Of a stretch of 64,000 bases of DNA, positions 52,984 through 64,000 are shown in pieces (position 1 is the first letter of the stretch; the number at the start of each line of letters is the position of its first letter). This stretch comes from Microcyclosporella mali. Lineage: Eukaryota; Ascomycota; Dothideomycetes; Mycosphaerellales; Mycosphaerellaceae. A program made the position numbers and the translations under genes. The notes beneath the pieces were generated by a model, which was not told the DNA's origin, did no database searches, and saw only the letters and a list, made by a program, of their open reading frames with translations. Where the stretch lies: assembly GCA_002785985.1 (NCBI GenBank), contig NHNU01000023.1:280920-344919 (forward strand), in the 5' to 3' direction.

Positions 52984-54467
52984 GCTCGAACTGGCTGCCA
53001 GCGCTGCAAGGCGAGGAAAGTGAAGGTCAGTCTTGACGAATGTCGTCTTGAGGCGAAAGTCTCTTTGGCATCGTACCACCGAGTTGATAAGTCGTGCTGT
53101 CCGATGATGGACTAACATATTGATTATAATTGTAGTGTGACGAACTCCGCCCCAAATGTTCTGCTTGCAGCAGGCACAATGTCGCGTGCGAATATGTGGA
53201 GCCTGCGCCGAGGAAGTCAGAACAGATGGCTCTACCTACGCCGCCACAGGACAATTATGCGGGAGGGTCACATGAAAGCGAAGAGCATCGCGGGCTGGAT
53301 CCTAGGCTGGAGGTACGGCTGATGCATGAGTGGACTGCTTACACTTGCGCGGTACAGTATACAAGCCTAATAAGGAGCACCGCAGTGGCTGATGTGCAGT
53401 AGAGCTTCTCGACCGGCATTGAATTCTGGAGACTGCAGGCCCCCCTCTTCGCCCTCGAGCATCGTATGGTTCTGGATGCCATGTTTGGTCTTGCTGCACT
53501 CCACTCTTCACGGCAATCGCATACGCAATGGATTCAGATGGGTGCTCGCATGGTACCAGTGCGGGATCCCAATCATGCGCCTTCACATGCTTCAGGAGAT
53601 CTCTCCATGCATTCTAAGGAAGGCGAAGACAGGGTTGACGCTGTCCGTGCGATTCGTGACGCCGACGACATCTCTTACATCGGGGCCAAGCGTAGTCAGG
53701 GGATGTTGTATAATGCCCGCATGTACTTCGACCGGGCTATAGACGGCCACAGACGAGGTTTGGCTTCATTGACCAAGGAGAACGTTGAGGGTGTATATCT
53801 GACCTCCATCCTGGTCTCATTTCACGCGCTCTTCACCCTCAGTGAATCTGAAGGCGACACCACCCTGCCATCGCTGGATCCTCTGGTTTGGCTGCGACTT
53901 GCGGACGGGACCAGATATTTGCTCGAAGCCTGGAAGTCGCTTGAAGGAGAAGACTACCTTGACAGTATCGGAGTTTTCTTCGGAAACACCAATATCGCTG
54001 AAGAGGAGGCACTCTACCAGACTGAGAGTGGCAAACCTTTCGAGATTTTGATGTCTCCGGCTCGGGACCTCGACGCAACGACTCCGGAAGACAAGGACGC
54101 ATACGAAAAGTGTCTCGCATACATCGCATACATCTACAAGCACGTCACACAGAGGAATGAAGACCCACTGATGCATTGCCGGCATCTGGTCGCTCTGCCC
54201 TCCAGACTTCCGAAACGTTTCAGCGAGCTGGTCGAGATGAAAGCACCACTGGCACTAGTTATGCTCGCGCATGCTTTTGCCATGATGAAGCTCATCTCTG
54301 ATAAAGTGCCATGGTTTAAGGGACTCGCGGAACGTCAAATTCCACAAATCTACAAACAACTGCCGGCGGGATGGGCTGAGCTCATGACTTGGCCGAATAA
54401 GATTGCTGATGGTAGGGTCGATTATAACCCAGAAGAGGCTGATATTCGTGATATCTTGTCACTCTGA
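52984..54467 (+). CDS. Zn2Cys6 transcription factor, 5' end unresolved
   Basis: The zinc cluster is split by an intron. GCQRCKARKVK ends at 53025. After intron 53026-53135, CDELRPKCSACSRHNVACEY continues in exon 53136-53351. A 51-base intron (53352-53402) leads to exon 53403-54467. All six cysteines of C-x2-C-x6-C...C-x2-C...C are present. The middle part, LRLMHEWTAYTC and FWRLQAPLFALEHRMVLDAM, matches the C-terminal domain of Upc2-like fungal regulators. No ATG precedes the cluster in frame, so a further upstream exon is needed. The target genes are unknown. Confidence 0.82.
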
Positions 54468-54840
54468 GCAAGTTGGATGTACCTCCACTTATTCGAAAGT
54501 CTGGTTCTTGGCACAAATTACGCTGAAATACAATGTTTTTTCAGCTAAGATTATACGACGAATTCTGGGTAGAAGAAGTAAAAAGTTATAAGAATGACAG
54601 AAGCATCAGCGAAGATTATTCTACCGAGTTCTTACAGCATAAGAATAGTATAAGGATTAGGCAGGGAAGCTGTTACTTCCCTAGGACTCTAGGTATCGCT
54701 AAGAATTTATGTTTCATACAGACTTCCTCGCTTCTCTCAGTTACTGTCATACAGCTAAGTAAGTGATAAGCTCCAAAACGTAGGACACTGTTCCTAACGG
54801 TAAATAAAAGCTACTACGAGAAGCTAGCTCTATCCAGGAT
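54468..54840. repeat. AT-rich block, possibly a RIP-degraded repeat
   Basis: Base composition changes sharply after the Zn2Cys6 stop codon. About 54510-54840 is rich in TA and AA/TT steps with stop codons in every frame, unlike the rest of the window. This is how repeats look after repeat-induced point mutation. No parent element can be recognised. Confidence 0.4.
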
Positions 54841-55465
54841 CTGATACCGCAAGATATATCGTCTCGCAAACGTCGTGTCTTTGTGGTTTTTTGCTAAGCA
54901 AGAGACTTTCAAATAACGGGATATAATGGATAGGGCGTGTTCCGCATATGAGGCATGGAGAGGCAGTGAAAGAGAACATTGAAAGAGAGGAAGAGGTTTC
55001 GTGGATGGAATGCATAGTGGATACGCGCCTTGCCTGATTCAGCCTAGACCACAGTCGAGTGCAGTATAAAGAGCTCCACCTCTGCTCTCGTTCCAGCACC
55101 AGACACACGGACGCCCATTTGTTGATGTTCCATCAAATCCACGCAAACACATACGCAAATCACCATTCTCGTCGCCACACACATACATACCCAGTCCGCC
55201 AACAATCACCAACCATTGACCTCCCGCGACTCGTCTGCTGCGCACGCGACAAGCTCAGAAACATCCCTACACTTCCGATTGCATAGCTAGCAGCTCTTCA
55301 GTGATTATGCGACTTGCCTCGTAGAATGAGAAGGTGCCCAAATCCCGTCTAGAGTGTTGCAACAACATCACTTTGTCGCCGATACCATCACGTCACCCCT
55401 CTAACTCGCTTCGCGACAATACCATGTGATCCGACTCCTCGATCCTTTGAACCGAATCCGCTCCA
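54841..55465. other. Upstream region of FCP1
   Basis: Normal GC content returns. No gene is recognised. The stretch should contain the FCP1 promoter and leader. Confidence 0.4.
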
Positions 55466-58006
55466 ATGGTGCGAGTATCTACGCCCAACAGCCTGCTGTA
55501 CCCCATCACGGTCAAGAAGCTGTTGTACAAACCGGGCGATGAGATCGCAAAGAACGCGCCCCTCTTCGTCTACGAATTCAAGACAATAGAGAAGCGGGAG
55601 GATCTTCTGTCCAGGCAAGAGATTGACGTCGAGGAATCACAATACTCCAACTTCGAGTGCGAATTCGAGGGCAATTTGTCGTCGCTGTACATCGAAGTGG
55701 GCCAGGAATTGACGCGCCGGTCCGTTGTCGCGGAGGTTGAAGAGCCGTGCAAACATGAGGTCCAATTTGGTGGCCTCTGCGCCAATTGTGGCATGGACAT
55801 GAAAGACGTGCAGACATACAATGACTCGAGGAGCCTAACGGAACGCGCGACCATCAACACGGTACACGGTCGGACAGAGCTGCTTGTGTCGGCCGATGAG
55901 GCCACCAAGGCGGATGAGGAAGCCAAGCGCAGACTGCTGGACTCTCGACGATTGAGCTTGGTTGTCGATCTGGATCAGACCATCATCCATGCGTCAGTCG
56001 ATCCTACCATCTTCGAATGGCAGAACGACCCTACAAATGCAAATCACGAAGCTCTGAAGGATGTACGCAAATTCCAGCTTGTGGACGACATTCCAGGCAG
56101 GCCGGGCACATGGTACTACATCAAGCTCCGACCTGGTCTACTGGCATTTCTGGAGACAATGTCACGATTCTATGAGATGCACATCTACACGATGGGAACG
56201 CGCGCCTACGCCGAGAACATCGCCAAGATTATCGATCCGAAAAGCAAGATCTTTGGTGATCGTATTCTGAGCAGAGACGAGAGTGGCAGCATGACAGCTA
56301 AGAACCTGAAGAGACTGTTTCCCGTCGACACGAAGATGGTCGTTATTATCGATGATCGAGCTGATGTCTGGCACTGGATCTCAAACCTCATCAAGGTTAA
56401 TGTCTACGAATTCTTTGTTGGTATTGGCGACATCAACAGTAGCTTCTTGCCCAAGCGACCTGAGCTAGATGGCAGAAAGAGTGTCAGTATGGAGAGGACA
56501 CAATCCAAAAAAGGCTCCGACTCGAGTTCGAGCGACGCGGGATCGAACGAAGATGCTTCGACAGCACCCACAACGCCCGAGACCAACGGAGAGTCTTCTG
56601 CCGTGGCGAAGATGGTCTCGATGGCTGGCGATCAGGATGCCACCAGTATCAAAACCAAGGAAGAGGAGCGAGAACAGACAATCACAGAGCAGCTGGAGGA
56701 CAGACCTCTGCTTCAAAAGCAGAGGCTACTCGAGAAGCTGGAGGAAGAGGAAGCCAGCGCATCACCTGCTGTTGAGGCTGCAAAAAAGCTGCTTGCCGAG
56801 GGCGGTGAGAAGAGCGAGGAAGAGCCGTCAGACACCTCGCCAAAGCACAAATACAGGCACAACCTGCTTCAGGATGATGACAACGAGCTTACATACCTGG
56901 AGAAGAGTCTGCGAAGCATTCACGAGGCGTACTTCGAACAGTATGACAAAGACACTGTTGGAAGTAAAGGCGGTAGGGTCGCTGAGCTTCGACCTGGCGT
57001 TGCTAAGAAGGTATCCCTGGAAGAGCTTGATCGCATCCCAGATGCAGCGATGATTATGGATGGTCTGAAAGCGAAAGTTCTTGCAGGTGTGCACCTCGTA
57101 TTCTCTGGAGTTGTCCCGCTTGGCGTCGACATTCACAACCACGATACCGCGCTCTGGGCCAAGAGCTTTGGCGCTACTGTGAGCGAACACATCACAAAGA
57201 AGACAACACATGTCATCGCATCGGCGGAGCGGCGAACGGCAAAAGTACGACAAGCTGCGAAGAAGGGAGGTCGCATCGCGATTGTTGGTCAGAATTGGCT
57301 CCATGCCTGTTTCAGTCAATGGCGCAAAGTCGATGAGAAAGCTTTCCGCATCCACTCTGATGCCCCCAAGAATGACACAGCGGGTCTTCCGGACAGCTTC
57401 GACAAGCCAGACTACATGCTATCGTCGTCAGACGACGAGGCTGCTCAGACAGAGGATGAAACTGATGGGAGCGCCACACCCAAGGTCAATGGCAACGGCC
57501 TCGTGCTGGAGACAGACGTCGACACAGACAACGAAGAATGGGAGAAATACAAGCCCACCACGCCGCCAGACGATGTCAGTCCTACCGAGACCGCAAACGA
57601 CTGGGACGACATTGACGACGAGATCAAAGACTTCATTGGATCTGATATCGACGATAGCGATACGGAGAGCACACGCAGCAGCGACCAACCGGAGCCGCCG
57701 AGCCAACGCAAGCGCAAGTCCAAAGAAATCGAGGAATCGGAGGATGAAATGGAAAGAAGCAGATTGCAAAAGCGGAAGAGGCAGGCGATGGAGCGGACAA
57801 CGAGCCTCACGAACATTGCTGTCGCCACCACATCGACTCCCGAAGAGAAACAGGATTTGGGAGGCGATGGTGAGATAGGCGATGGCGACGGCGATACAAT
57901 CGATGATCTAGAAGCTCAATTGGCTGCTGAGCTGGCAACAGGAAGCGATGAGGAGGAACAGGAGGCTGCGGGGGAGAATGGCGGCGGAACGGGGCCTCTG
58001 AGTTAA
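55466..58006 (+). CDS. FCP1: RNA polymerase II CTD phosphatase Fcp1
   Basis: An intronless 846-residue protein starts with ATG at 55466. The catalytic motif is VVDLDQTIIHA, with the DxDQT phosphatase signature at 168-172. It is followed by LRPGLLAFLETMSRFYEMHIYT and the second acidic motif VVIIDDRADVW. A cysteine cluster lies earlier at about 95-108 (CKHEVQFGGLCANCG). A BRCT domain occupies about 530-625 (LVFSGVVPLG...NWLHACFSQW). The acidic C-terminus is the usual TFIIF-contact region. Fcp1 removes phosphate, mainly Ser2, from the Pol II CTD so the polymerase can be recycled. Confidence 0.96.
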   Translation: MVRVSTPNSLLYPITVKKLLYKPGDEIAKNAPLFVYEFKTIEKREDLLSRQEIDVEESQYSNFECEFEGNLSSLYIEVGQELTRRSVVAEVEEPCKHEVQFGGLCANCGMDMKDVQTYNDSRSLTERATINTVHGRTELLVSADEATKADEEAKRRLLDSRRLSLVVDLDQTIIHASVDPTIFEWQNDPTNANHEALKDVRKFQLVDDIPGRPGTWYYIKLRPGLLAFLETMSRFYEMHIYTMGTRAYAENIAKIIDPKSKIFGDRILSRDESGSMTAKNLKRLFPVDTKMVVIIDDRADVWHWISNLIKVNVYEFFVGIGDINSSFLPKRPELDGRKSVSMERTQSKKGSDSSSSDAGSNEDASTAPTTPETNGESSAVAKMVSMAGDQDATSIKTKEEEREQTITEQLEDRPLLQKQRLLEKLEEEEASASPAVEAAKKLLAEGGEKSEEEPSDTSPKHKYRHNLLQDDDNELTYLEKSLRSIHEAYFEQYDKDTVGSKGGRVAELRPGVAKKVSLEELDRIPDAAMIMDGLKAKVLAGVHLVFSGVVPLGVDIHNHDTALWAKSFGATVSEHITKKTTHVIASAERRTAKVRQAAKKGGRIAIVGQNWLHACFSQWRKVDEKAFRIHSDAPKNDTAGLPDSFDKPDYMLSSSDDEAAQTEDETDGSATPKVNGNGLVLETDVDTDNEEWEKYKPTTPPDDVSPTETANDWDDIDDEIKDFIGSDIDDSDTESTRSSDQPEPPSQRKRKSKEIEESEDEMERSRLQKRKRQAMERTTSLTNIAVATTSTPEEKQDLGGDGEIGDGDGDTIDDLEAQLAAELATGSDEEEQEAAGENGGGTGPLS

Positions 58007-58650
58007 ATCGATGCATCCCAATGAGTTGATTGAAGCCTTTCTTCCCCTCTCCTTTCCTCTTCTGATGATGGGCGCGATGTTGTCGTTTAGGCTTGGACAG
58101 GCCATCCATAGCGGGGCGCAGGCGGCTCTCAGGCTCTTATGACCAACATATGAATATCCAGCGCGATCAAATTTGATGCACAATTAGCCGATAAAGTCAC
58201 GGATAGAAACACCTTGAGTCCTGTGTCTTTATCCACAAAAGAACTCGTGATGCAGAGATAGATGTGTGGTGATCTTTGCTTGATGAATGATGAGGAGGAG
58301 GAAAGTCATATACGCTTATTACCTATATGCGCTACCTATAGAACGCTAGCCCGAACGTGGCTTTTCTATGCCGTAACAAGCAGAGTTGTTCACTAGTTAG
58401 TTGGAAACGCCCCCTTCCTTCCAAGGTCGGGTCTGATGACATGTGAGACTTTTTCTCTCGTCATTTTGCGCGCGGCAGCCAGAGGGGAGGAGGAACTTTC
58501 ATCATTTTTTTCAAACGCTTATTTCAAAGTGTTCTTGTGTGAATTGATATAGCAAGGCATGTCAATGACATAAGAAGAACAAGGAACAACAATAATAATA
58601 ATACCAGAAGCTACTGGGGTTCTCTCTTCCTAGTCCAGAATATACCAAGG
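58007..58650. other. Intergenic stretch
   Basis: This is the FCP1 3' flank and the promoter of the MFS gene. An AATAATAATA run lies at about 58590-58600. No gene is seen. Confidence 0.4.
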
Positions 58651-60236
58651 ATGCCACCAGGCGCTCTGGCCTCGGAACGCCAACCTCTTCTCCAGCGGCA
58701 GCAGCAGGAGGAAATCAACCACAACCCTGCCTTTCAAAACGACAATGACACTTCCAGTAAACCCAAAACCCACGAAATCTCCTTCTCAGATGATGATGAC
58801 GACGACGACGACGAGGGAAATCCGCGCAACTGGCCGCAATGGAGGAAATACTTGCAGGTCCTACTCATCTTCCTGATAGCCTTCATCCTGCCCATGTCAT
58901 CGTCGATTTTCGCGCCCGCGATCCCGGAAATCTCGGAGACGCTGCAGACGACTTCGCAGCTCACGCTGCTCGGCCAGACGGCTTTCGTCGTGATGCTGGG
59001 CATTGGGCCGCTCTTTCTGGCGCCGATGAGTGAGACGTTCGGACGAAGGGTGTTGTTTTTGGGGTGTCTGGGGATTTTCGCGGTCTTGCAGGTGCCGACG
59101 GCGTTGGTGCCGAGGGGAGGGTTAGGGTGGTGGGTTGCGTTGAGGGCTCTCGGAGGATTGAGCGGGAGTGTGGGAGTGGCGAATGGAGGGGGGAGTATTA
59201 GTGATATGTTTGAGACGCATGAGAGGGCTGTGGTGCTGGGGGTGTATCTTGTGGGGCCACTTTTGGGGCCTAGTATCGGGTGAGTCTGGTCCTTAGTCGG
59301 GAGGAGAGGGTTCATGATTGCTAATGTTCCTGGTCCAGGCCTCTGGTTGGAGCTCTGATTGTGAGTCGTTTCTCGTGGAGATGGATCTTTGGCCTGGTAG
59401 GGATCCTGGCGGGCATCATGACCATTGCGTGTTACTTCTTCCTCTACGAGACGCGCGCCGGAACGATCTTGGAGCAACGAAAGGCGAAACTGGAGAAGGA
59501 GAATCCACAGACGAAGTACACGATCCCAGGCTCGAGTGATCAGTCGCTTCTTGGTAAGATCGGAGCCAATAGTACCCGCGCCGTCAAGATCTTGGTCACG
59601 CAGCCGATCGTCCTGACGATGTCGTTGTACCAAGCTCTTGTCTTCAGCACGATGTACACGCTGTACTCTCAGTACTCGACGATCTGGACGGATCCAGCAT
59701 ACAACTTCTCCAAGACGCAGCTGGGTTTGGCATACCTGGGGCCGGCGCTGGGTTTCATTATCACGGCCATCTTCATTGTGGTGTTCATTGACCGGGTATA
59801 CAAGCACCTGGAATCTCGATATGACAATGATGGTCGGCCAGAATACCGGCTACCGATGGCAAACATTGGAGCTGTATTCTTGCCCGTCTCGCTTTTCTGG
59901 TTTGGCTGGACAGTGGAGAAGCAGGTCGCGTGGCCCGTTCCCCTCGCTGCGACTCTGTTCTTCGGAGCCAGTCAGGTGAGCATCTTCAACTGCGTACAGA
60001 CATATTACATTGATGCATTTGAGAGCTATGCAGCATCGGCGCTGGCTGCTGGCGCATTCCTCCGGTCGGTGATTGGAGGGATTGTGCCGCTGTTCGTCAG
60101 TGGTATGTTTGAGAAGCTCGGATATGGATGGGGCATGAGCGTGTTTGGCATTGTTGCACTGGTCTTGATGCCAGCTCCGCTGCTGTTCTTCTTCATCGGC
60201 AGACGGCTGAGGGAGAGGTTTCCGTTTCAAGGATGA
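58651..60236 (+). CDS. MFS transporter, DHA1 type, second in window
   Basis: Exons 58651-59279 and 59339-60236, with a 59-base intron, encode 508 residues. The cytosolic N-terminus holds an unbroken aspartate run (SDDDDDDDDEGNPRNW) encoded by GAT/GAC triplets. MFS landmarks are LAPMSETFGRRVLF between helices 2 and 3, and LVGPLLGPSIGPLVGALI at the intron site in helix 5. Twelve helices are expected. It is the same class as the gene at 38669 but shows no recent duplication. Substrate unknown; drug, polyamine or organic acid export is usual. Confidence 0.9.
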
Positions 60237-60882
60237 GAGAAGACACAGGATAGGAACATCAGAATTCAAGTCACCGCCGACCGATGAGCTTCTGCATCTT
60301 GTCGCGTGGGCTTTTGCAGGCCGGCATACCATAAGACACCGGTACATGCGTGCATTGTGTATGCGGCTGAGGATAATTCACAGCGTGTGATAACTACCAG
60401 TATGGCATGAGTTGGCTGGGTAGGTGGGCGGCCTCAGTCCAGACTTGGCAAGTGCTGGCGATTGGATAGAGCAATGAGCAGGGTCACCATACCTCCTATA
60501 TGCACCCATGTGCACACTCATCACATGCATGAACCTGGCACAGTGAGCACAGTGAGGCTTTTCTGCCTGATTCCAGCCCCATATCCTACAAGCACCCCCA
60601 GTGATGAGCCAGGCAGAGACGAGCCCCACTCTTGCCTGGTGGCAGCTTCCCTGCATCGTGTGCATCGCGCCTTCCACGTCGCGGGCGGAAGAAGGTTCAG
60701 GTTGAGCTGAGCTGAGCATCACATCGAATCGAGTGGCAGCGCCTCGCTTTTTATCCTCCACCCACGACTCACAGCCAATTCACCTTCTGATCATTGCGCA
60801 TGTACCGTACCGTAGCCTCACTCTCTCTCCTTCTCCCTCACCCTCTCCTCTCCACCAACATTCCTGTCACCGCGCACGCCCG

Positions 60883-60914
<32 letters not shown>

Positions 60915-61154
60915 TGACAATACATCCGCCGTCTCATCTCCATCTCCATCTCCACCACCGCCCATATCATCACCATCGCTGTCGCTCTCTCACTATCCAG
61001 GCACATGCTGCTGCATCCCAGGCCTCACCATTCTCCGCCGCGCATACGCCGCGCTTCTGCGTGACCTGGCTTGCAGAACAGTAGGGATTACTCGTCGAGC
61101 AACACAGGTGGCTTCCGCTCAGTCTACATCTCACATCGTTTCCAAACACCCAGC
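60237..61154. other. Upstream region of the F-box/LRR gene
   Basis: This includes a pyrimidine-rich, C/T-dominated stretch at about 60820-61000 and the triplet repeat below. Open frames here are translations of that low-complexity sequence and not genes. Confidence 0.4.
60881..60914. repeat. CGT/CGA-type triplet microsatellite
   Basis: About eleven CGT triplets with a single CAT interruption lie about 240 bases before the start codon at 61155, probably in the transcribed leader or promoter. Confidence 0.8.
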
Positions 61155-63191
61155 ATGGCTACTCGAGTCGAGTCCACCAGCACTGGAACAAGCAACACTC
61201 CCATTGATACTCCTGTCACATCGTCCGCACCCTCTCAGCTCTCCCAAGTGATGCGGAAAGAGAAGCTCCAGTTTAGCGCCCTCTCCAAAGAGATCAAAGA
61301 GTCAATCATAGAAAAGGTACACATGCCAGACCTGTAGGTGGGTGAGCTGTGAGCTGAACCTCCCCGCTAGATCATCCGCCCAGCCCATCTCAAGACCGTC
61401 TGCCTTGTCAGCAAAGAGCTCCACGAGATCGCGGTGCGATACCTATACCGTAATGTCTCCCTCGACCTCGGCAGTTCCAACGACAACCGACTCTCTGCTT
61501 TCCTCAGTCCCAGGAACATCGGCCTGAAGCACATCCGACAACTGCGGTTATACCTCGCAACCGTCTACGATAAATGTAATCAGGAGCAGCAGGCGCAGTT
61601 TGCGACTCGCATGCTGTTGGAGTTCCTGCCCGAGGACACTCTTGAGGAATTCAGGTATGCTCCAGTCCTGCCAGGCTATAGACGTGAAGAAGAGTTGTTT
61701 CCCCCCACATCGATGATAAGAAGCCTGATGCGAAGCAGTGCTGATGCTGACAGATCTGACAGCTGGTGCCCATGGCGGCCCTTCTCCACAGAGAACTTGA
61801 TGCTCCTCTACAAGAGGCAGCGGAAGATGAAATGGCTCGAGGTTATGGACCTCGACCGCGACGTCTTGCCCGACATCAAGAAGAACCCGCGGCTTCAAGA
61901 AACACTTTTCGGCAATGCAAAGAAGCTGGCCCTGTACCCGGAGAATCGCGACACACTCAACCTGAGTGGTTACTACGTGGAGATGAGCAAGGAGAAGCTC
62001 GAGGAGCTTATTGTGCATTGCAACTTCAATACACATGGCGACCGGGACGCACTCGACAGCCGGGAGCTCAATGACTCCGCAACAGGACCTGGCCAGCTCT
62101 CCAGCACCATTTTCAGCTGCATGACTCCATTCGACCAGTGCACACCCTTTCGAAATCTCAATTCCTTGCGATTGCACCGCATAAACCTCAGATATTGCGC
62201 AGACACATGGTGCAAGTTCATCGATTTTCACAACATTCAATACTTGCGACTTTACCACTGCAGTGGCGCTGATTCCCTTTTCGGCCAGCTGAGCAGAGCG
62301 AGTCACCTGCCTAGCAATCTGAAGATCTTGGAATTTCAACATCGGGACAACTCTGAGAATGAAGCACTCATAGCTCTGGATGGTTTCCTGTGTCTCGTCT
62401 CTGGCCTGAAGCACATGGTCATTGATATTGAGGCTAGCAAGTCCATGCCAGCTGCCGCAGGAATCGCTAGACATGGAAAGACCTTGGAGCTGCTCAATGT
62501 CCACTGCGCACCGGACGGTCATAGCGCGACCTCTCTTAACACGACCGACGGCGACAGCACTGATGAGCTGGTCTGGGACATTGATGATTTTGAAAAGATA
62601 TGCAATGGATGCCAAGGTCTGGAGCAGCTGTCCTGCGCCTGGCCGTCCACGAGCTTGATACGAAGTCCTAGCGACGATTGGAAGGCGTTCGAGGGTGCGT
62701 GCGGCAGTCTTCGAAAGCTGGTCACTCTACACATCACCACCTGGCCAAGCAACAAGCCATCGACACAGTTACTGCCTCGACCTGTGTACGAGACAATGCT
62801 GCAAGCGCTTGCGCAGCGTGGATTTGAGCTTGCCGCTGGAACTCATTCTTCTATGATACCTCCACCGGCTCCCTCTTCCGATTCTACAACCACAGAGCCC
62901 AACGACTCTGACCTACCACCATCCCGACTCCGCATCGTCGCATTCGGCACATCAGAGAAGATCTACGAGCGCGAAGACTCGAAGAATCAGATCATCTACC
63001 TACGATCATCATGTACAGATGCCGAAGGCAAGCAGAAAGCATATGCCACGCCTGTCGGCTGGTGCGTGAGACAATTCATCGAGCCACGTAGCGAAGTCCT
63101 GGATTTCGTACTGCATCAAAGCGATCGGAGTAACAAGCCGCCTTGTAGGGAGAACCGCGACACGTCGTCGTGGGGAGACGACGATGAGTAA
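61155..63191 (+). CDS. F-box/leucine-rich-repeat-like protein
   Basis: Exons 61155-61316 and 61371-63191, with a 54-base intron, encode 660 residues. The F-box-like segment is LSKEIKESIIEK joined by splicing to IIRPAHLKTVCLVSKELHEI. Repeats with leucine spacing follow from about 120 (for example LNSLRLHRINLRYC, IQYLRLYHCSGAD, LKILEFQHRDN). Such proteins select substrates for SCF ubiquitin ligases. Near the stop, GA|GTAAGT at about 63186-63192 is a strong donor; splicing to an AG at about 63240 would replace the last residue or two and end at TAG. Both ends give almost the same protein. Confidence 0.82.
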
Positions 63192-64000
63192 GTGCTTCAG
63201 CCTGCTGCGTTTTTTTGCACCCTCTAATGTTTGCATGTAGCCTTTAGAGCGGCGGCAACACGAAGTCGGAAATGGATGCTGACTGAGGAAGAATCAGGTT
63301 TGTGATTGATTAAAGAAGCGTCATGTACTAGATACTCGGCCACGCCTGGAGATCGACCGAACGGGGACGACCACGAGGGGACGACCACAGGATATACGAC
63401 GAGGGCAAAAGGGCCCGAAAATGATAAGACGCCGCTGTTATGATATATCATCACCTGCTCACTTCACATACTAGCAGGATCAACACCAAAAAGCGGAGTA
63501 CAGATTGCGTTTTCGATATACCCCCAAGGAAGTGGTCCATTTTTATGTAATGCAAATATACTTTGGTGATGAAAAATGTGACGGATTCTCGTCGTCCTCT
63601 TTTCTCTTTTTCATCTCTACCTATTCGTACTCTCCTGTTTGGTGCTTGCGTGTCACCATGTATGTGGAGTGGTGCTGTTTAGGCGCGAACTACATTTCAC
63701 TTTCTCGTATGGCTTGTGTTTCGTCTGATGGCAAGGTCGCGGGTCTCGCGTCAACCAATAAGTCTATATACGGACCTCTCTTCTTCTTCTTCTCTTCTCT
63801 TCCTGCTCATCATCAAAGGCTGAGGCTGAGAAGGAATTTCGAGCAACTGAACTCCGGTCGCCTCGAGGGTTTATTCGTGTCCTGGCTTGATGATTCGGCT
63901 TCTTTTTTTTTTCTTTCGCTGCTGCAAGATACATGTACTTACCAGTCACATTCGGCTTTTTTTTTTCTCTTCTCTCGTATGTAGGGAAGGGGGAAAAAAA
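63192..64000. other. Right-edge non-coding stretch
   Basis: This is the 3' flank of the F-box/LRR gene, followed by T/C-rich sequence with T-runs near 63900-63970. The open frame at 63505-63984 is low-complexity and not credible as a gene. Confidence 0.4.

Noticed and set aside
58734..59807. 357-codon minus-strand ORF over the MFS gene
   Set aside because: Low-complexity reflection of the hydrophobic and aspartate-rich MFS coding strand.
60733..61251. ORF rich in Ser/Pro upstream of the F-box/LRR gene
   Set aside because: Translation of a pyrimidine-rich leader and triplet repeat.
63505..63984. 159-codon ORF at the right edge
   Set aside because: Phe/Ser low-complexity product of T/C-rich DNA with no domain.

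Overview
The window is nuclear DNA of a filamentous ascomycete (Pezizomycotina). The genes are eukaryotic, and many are split by short GT-AG introns of about 49-60 bases with CTRAC-like branch points. The core genes are typically fungal: arginase, Mtf2, Cmr1, Mpe1, Fcp1, Ost1, the RNA polymerase I second subunit, Arl8 and AP-1 beta. Small secreted proteins, an RCR protein, DHA1-type transporters and a Zn2Cys6 factor also fit. A Dothideomycete is my best inference, partly because an intein in the same polymerase gene is, from memory, known from Phaeosphaeria/Parastagonospora. Genus cannot be named from the sequence alone.

Layout. 0-6.5 kb: the 5' end of an MCM4-like gene running off the left edge, a decayed hydrolase/ankyrin remnant, arginase, and a divergent Mtf2/Cmr1 pair. 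6.6-12.7 kb: a carboxylesterase pseudogene with at least two frameshifts, a secreted seven-exon GH1 beta-glucosidase, and a broken F-box-like gene. 13-19.8 kb: a small secreted protein, a type II membrane protein, OST1 and a yippee-like protein. 20.6-24.9 kb: two related small NTF2/SnoaL-like genes and MPE1, whose intron is invisible to an ORF scan because it is open in frame. 24.9-27.6 kb is gene-poor.

27.6-32.6 kb holds the most striking feature: the RNA polymerase I second-largest subunit interrupted by a 478-residue intein. The intein carries both LAGLIDADG motifs and therefore a putative homing endonuclease. 33-43.9 kb: ARL8, an RCR-family membrane protein, a medium-chain reductase, a DHA1 transporter and AP-1 beta. 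45.4-52.3 kb: a C2H2 zinc-finger protein, then four consecutive genes for secreted, wall or otherwise extracellular-looking proteins. 53-63.2 kb: a Zn2Cys6 regulator, an AT-rich block that looks RIP-like, FCP1, a second DHA1 transporter and an F-box/LRR protein.

The core genes work in separate housekeeping processes: rRNA synthesis, mRNA 3' processing, CTD dephosphorylation, N-glycosylation, vesicle coats and arginine catabolism. There is no convincing secondary-metabolite or other co-regulated cluster. The nearest thing to a functional neighbourhood is the run of secreted proteins at 47.2-52.3 kb. I found no tRNA, rRNA, CRISPR or intact transposon. Long stretches between genes show only weak ORFs.
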